Source: Bolinopsis microptera
Lineage: Eukaryota; Ctenophora; Tentaculata; Lobata; Bolinopsidae
Length of the DNA: 64,000 bases
Assembly: GCF_026151205.1 (NCBI RefSeq)
Contig: NC_087075.1
Span: 1,052,501 to 1,116,500, forward strand
Direction: 5' to 3'
Both the position numbers and the translations under genes were made by a program. Of this stretch, positions 62,501-64,000 are shown piece by piece (position 1 is the stretch's first letter; every line of letters begins with the position of its first letter). The notes under the pieces are model-generated. The model worked only from the letters and a program-made list of their open reading frames with translations, was not told the origin of the DNA and did not search any database.

Positions 62501-62733
62501 CATATTATGATCATGATATGATATGATATGATATGATATGATATGATATGATATGATATGATATGATATGATATGATATGATATGATATGATATGATATG
62601 ATATGATAATCTGTAAATAATAAAGAGGGATTGCACTAACCGCGTTAAGGTTAGGATCCAACACAATCTCGTTTTTAGAGGGTGATATTTGGCACGCGTC
62701 CAGTGATCTTCTTCCAGCACCACTAACAATCAT
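59532..62733 (-). CDS. MEIG1: MEIG1 homologue (4 exons, 142 aa)
   Basis: Small protein that in mammals binds PACRG and is needed for sperm flagellum assembly; family members occur widely in ciliated eukaryotes. Exons on minus: 62641-62733, 62094-62169, 61776-61874, 59532-59692; 429 nt with consistent phases (0, 1, 1). The conserved core starts at about residue 58: [20 protein letters not shown], then [13 protein letters not shown], then [21 protein letters not shown], each aligning closely with mammalian MEIG1. W99, K106, Y115 and Y117 align with positions I recall as PACRG-contacting in the mouse protein. The first 56 residues (exons 1-2) are an extension that is absent from the 88-aa mammalian protein. 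Exons 1-2 rest on splice sites and phase only. Intron 3 contains a whole SRCR gene on the same strand. Intron 2 carries four CRE palindromes. Confidence 0.88.
59693..60070 (-). other. MEIG1 intron 3, downstream of the nested gene
   Basis: AT-rich unique sequence between the stop codon of the nested SRCR gene and the acceptor of MEIG1 exon 4; no canonical AATAAA is seen on the minus strand. Confidence 0.4.
60071..61027 (-). CDS. Secreted SRCR-domain protein nested in MEIG1 intron 3 (318 aa)
   Basis: An N-terminal signal peptide ([19 protein letters not shown], cleavage probably near residue 19) predicts secretion. Residues about 70-207 resemble a scavenger receptor cysteine-rich domain: RLGSVMENG, a W-rich strand, [18 protein letters not shown], and six cysteines (102, 115, 141, 180, 197, 207) in the number and order of group A SRCR domains. 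The spacing between the third and fourth is longer than usual. Residues 208-318 form a Lys/Val-rich, probably beta-strand C-terminal part with two cysteines (270, 298) that I do not recognise. No transmembrane helix follows. The gene is one exon, on the same strand as its host. SRCR domains bind proteins or microbial surfaces; the ligand here is unknown. An alternative is a fast-evolving SRCR-like adhesion or reproductive protein. Confidence 0.78.
   Translation of the reverse strand: MFPLCYVPLLAATLATVRGQEWTGPDVFTRWTGDPYEGWTTGLTNQWREVISTTSPLLTSTYLMTGTWLEINGYRLGSVMENGAYPVEARTWWDAEQYGPVCDDRFDDRTAHVLCWIHGHTRGHRTSYETELEFISTSLTCWNHVMVFGPGITYDGEEFFRNRDYETPHVSYFGQFSDNCAAQEYKLEEFGDKVLPCTKDQAAAVFCYPTREETRYEVHSVETKTVSKKKFTVTVGLKFVKVGEKIDLQGKDVLKDPDHKIGIDFGAVACGKDQKVDLTVSKSNSALFELKGKFGKRCKEDVDLLHMGEIFWTVKMKS
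61028..61384. other. Upstream region of the nested SRCR gene
   Basis: About 350 bases of AT-rich unique sequence within MEIG1 intron 3; must contain any private promoter of the nested gene. No clear TATA or initiator can be singled out. Confidence 0.4.
61385..61627. repeat. 13-bp minisatellite (AGAGAATAAAAAT)
   Basis: About 18 perfect copies in MEIG1 intron 3. Each contains AATAAA on the plus strand. Confidence 0.97.
61994..62093. promoter_or_regulatory. 22-bp array of CRE palindromes in MEIG1 intron 2
   Basis: Four perfect TGACGTCA sites at 61998, 62020, 62042 and 62064, exactly 22 bp apart. Three of them overlap CACGTG as CACGTGACGTCA. A degenerate fifth unit runs into the exon 2 donor (GTTAGTCACGCGG on minus). 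TGACGTCA is the CREB/CREM/ATF site. Regulatory use is inference. Confidence 0.75.
62382..62606. repeat. (ATGAT)n microsatellite, two blocks
   Basis: Two runs of ATGAT/GATAT pentamers separated by a short TGTCATATTATGATCATG interruption at about 62498-62516, in MEIG1 intron 1. Confidence 0.97.
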
Positions 62734-62737
62734 AACT

Positions 62738-63307
62738 AAAATAATCGGTTACTGTTAGTTTAACTGGCAAAAACAATTTAATTATACCATGAATTAATTA
62801 GATTCATAGATACTAGATAGTTGTTCCACAAATAATAGCAATCTTGAATTTCTATCAGAAAAAGAAGAAAACAAGAGACGACAAGTTGTAAAATATCAAA
62901 CTCAAATAAATAATCATCTTTAACATTTCACTTCAAGAGAGCTTAATAAACCGAACATAAAGATTACGACATAGCTCACATGGTGGGTTTTAACAGTTAA
63001 CACAGATCATGAGACAAATACAACAAGGAGTCACGTGATCACTTGTGTCACACTTGAGCGAGATTTACGATTCTTATCAACGGTTTTTAATAATAAATAA
63101 TATTCATCTTGATTTACCATTAAATAGAACAAGCATAGTGCACGTTAACATATGATTATATTATTGCATATATCAGCGTTTTACCACATGTTTACATATA
63201 CCACCTTATCGTTACCAAGCTGATAGTTGTGTAGTTGCTATGTTCTTTAAAAGGAGTTACAGCTACAATACTACAAGAAAACTCAAAAGAAAGAAAGGAT
63301 GAGAGAA
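62738..63307. other. Upstream region of MEIG1
   Basis: Unique AT-rich sequence. An AG preceded by ATTTT lies 2 bases before the MEIG1 ATG (AG at 62736-62737, minus). No further gene is seen. Confidence 0.5.
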
Positions 63308-64000
63308 AAAGGCTGTTAAATACAGACTACTAGCAGAGAAAGAGGCTGTTATACGGACTACTAGCAGAGAAAGAGGCTGTTATACAGACTACTAGCAGAG
63401 AAAGAGGCTGTTATACGGACTACTAGCAGAGAAAGAGGCTGTTATACGGACTACTAGCAGAGAAAGAGGCTGTTATACGGACTACTAGCAGAGAAAGAGG
63501 GTGTTATACAGACTACTAGCAGAGAAAGAGGCTGTTATACGGACTACTAGCAGAGAAAGAGGCTGTTATACAGACTACTAGCAGAGAAAGAGGCTGTTAT
63601 ACGGACTACTAGCAGAGAAAGAGGCTGTTATACAGACTACTAGCAGAGAAAGAGGCTGTTATACGGACTACTAGCAGAGAAAGAGGCTGTTATACAGACT
63701 ACTAGCAGAGAAAGAGGCTGTTATACGGACTACTAGCAGAGAAAGAGGCTGTTATACAGACTACTAGCAGAGAAAGAGGCTGTTATACGGACTACTAGCA
63801 GAGAAAGAGGCTGTTATACAGACTACTAGCAGAGAAAGAGGCTGTTATACGGACTACTAGCAGAAAAAGAGGCTGTTATACAGACTACTAGCAGAAAAAG
63901 AGGCTGTTATACAGACTACTAGCAGAGAAAGAGGCTGTTATACAGACTACTAGCAGAGAAAGAGGCTGTTATACGACTACTAGCAGAAAAAGAGGCTGTT
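63308..64000. repeat. 31-bp minisatellite (GAGAAAGAGGCTGTTATACG)
   Basis: About 22 copies of GAGAAAGAGGCTGTTATACR followed by GACTACTAGCA. Copies alternate between ACGGAC and ACAGAC for much of the array, which implies a two-unit higher-order period. The array runs off the end of the window. Confidence 0.97.

Overview
This is animal (metazoan) nuclear DNA. The genes have GT-AG introns and metazoan-type products: a dynein light intermediate chain, two Lifeguard/GRINA channels, VPS41, PDZD8, an SRCR protein and MEIG1. The sequence is AT-rich and crowded with micro-, mini- and satellite arrays and small inverted-repeat transposons. The species cannot be named from the sequence alone. A MEIG1 homologue suggests flagellated sperm or motile cilia. 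T-rich AG acceptors a few bases before several start codons would fit spliced-leader trans-splicing, but only weakly.

Layout. Positions 1-8485 are intergenic: a CT-rich satellite, a GTCCG module and a chain of minisatellites. The last minisatellite ends 5-6 bases before the start codon of the dynein light intermediate chain gene (plus strand, 8 exons, 8486-15199, 507 aa). From 15200 to 18038 is a quiet convergent intergenic region. A six-exon BTB/POZ gene on the minus strand (28675 down to 18039, 253 aa) follows. Its 6.5-kb intron 4 holds a 20-bp minisatellite and a 3.6-kb GA-rich, GTCCG-bounded block. From 30422 to 39615 lie four minus-strand genes whose coding regions have no introns: GRINA-like, VPS41, PDZD8 and a second GRINA-like gene. 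Positions 39730-58625 are a transposon and satellite island: a 1.1-kb palindromic element, MITEs with 8-bp target duplications, a second MITE family, and a 13-kb array of a 366-bp dimeric satellite that ends in a perfect 64-bp palindrome. From 59532 to 62733 is a four-exon MEIG1 homologue (minus, 142 aa) with a single-exon secreted SRCR gene nested in intron 3 on the same strand. The window ends inside a 31-bp minisatellite.

How the genes relate. No shared pathway is evident. VPS41 (HOPS complex, late endosome and lysosome), PDZD8 (ER-endosome lipid-transfer contacts) and the dynein light intermediate chain (cargo adaptor binding) all act in endolysosomal traffic. GRINA proteins are ER/Golgi membrane calcium and cell-death regulators. 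VPS41 and PDZD8 are direct neighbours on one strand between the two GRINA paralogues, with 0.6-0.9 kb between genes.

The most unusual recurring pattern is that several tandem arrays begin exactly at gene landmarks and copy them: a start-codon context (dynein LIC), 5' splice sites (BTB introns 1 and 5, MEIG1 intron 2) and a 3' splice site (BTB intron 2). The exon chains of the dynein LIC, BTB and MEIG1 genes were assembled by hand from splice sites, reading phase and homology; they keep frame throughout but have no transcript support here.
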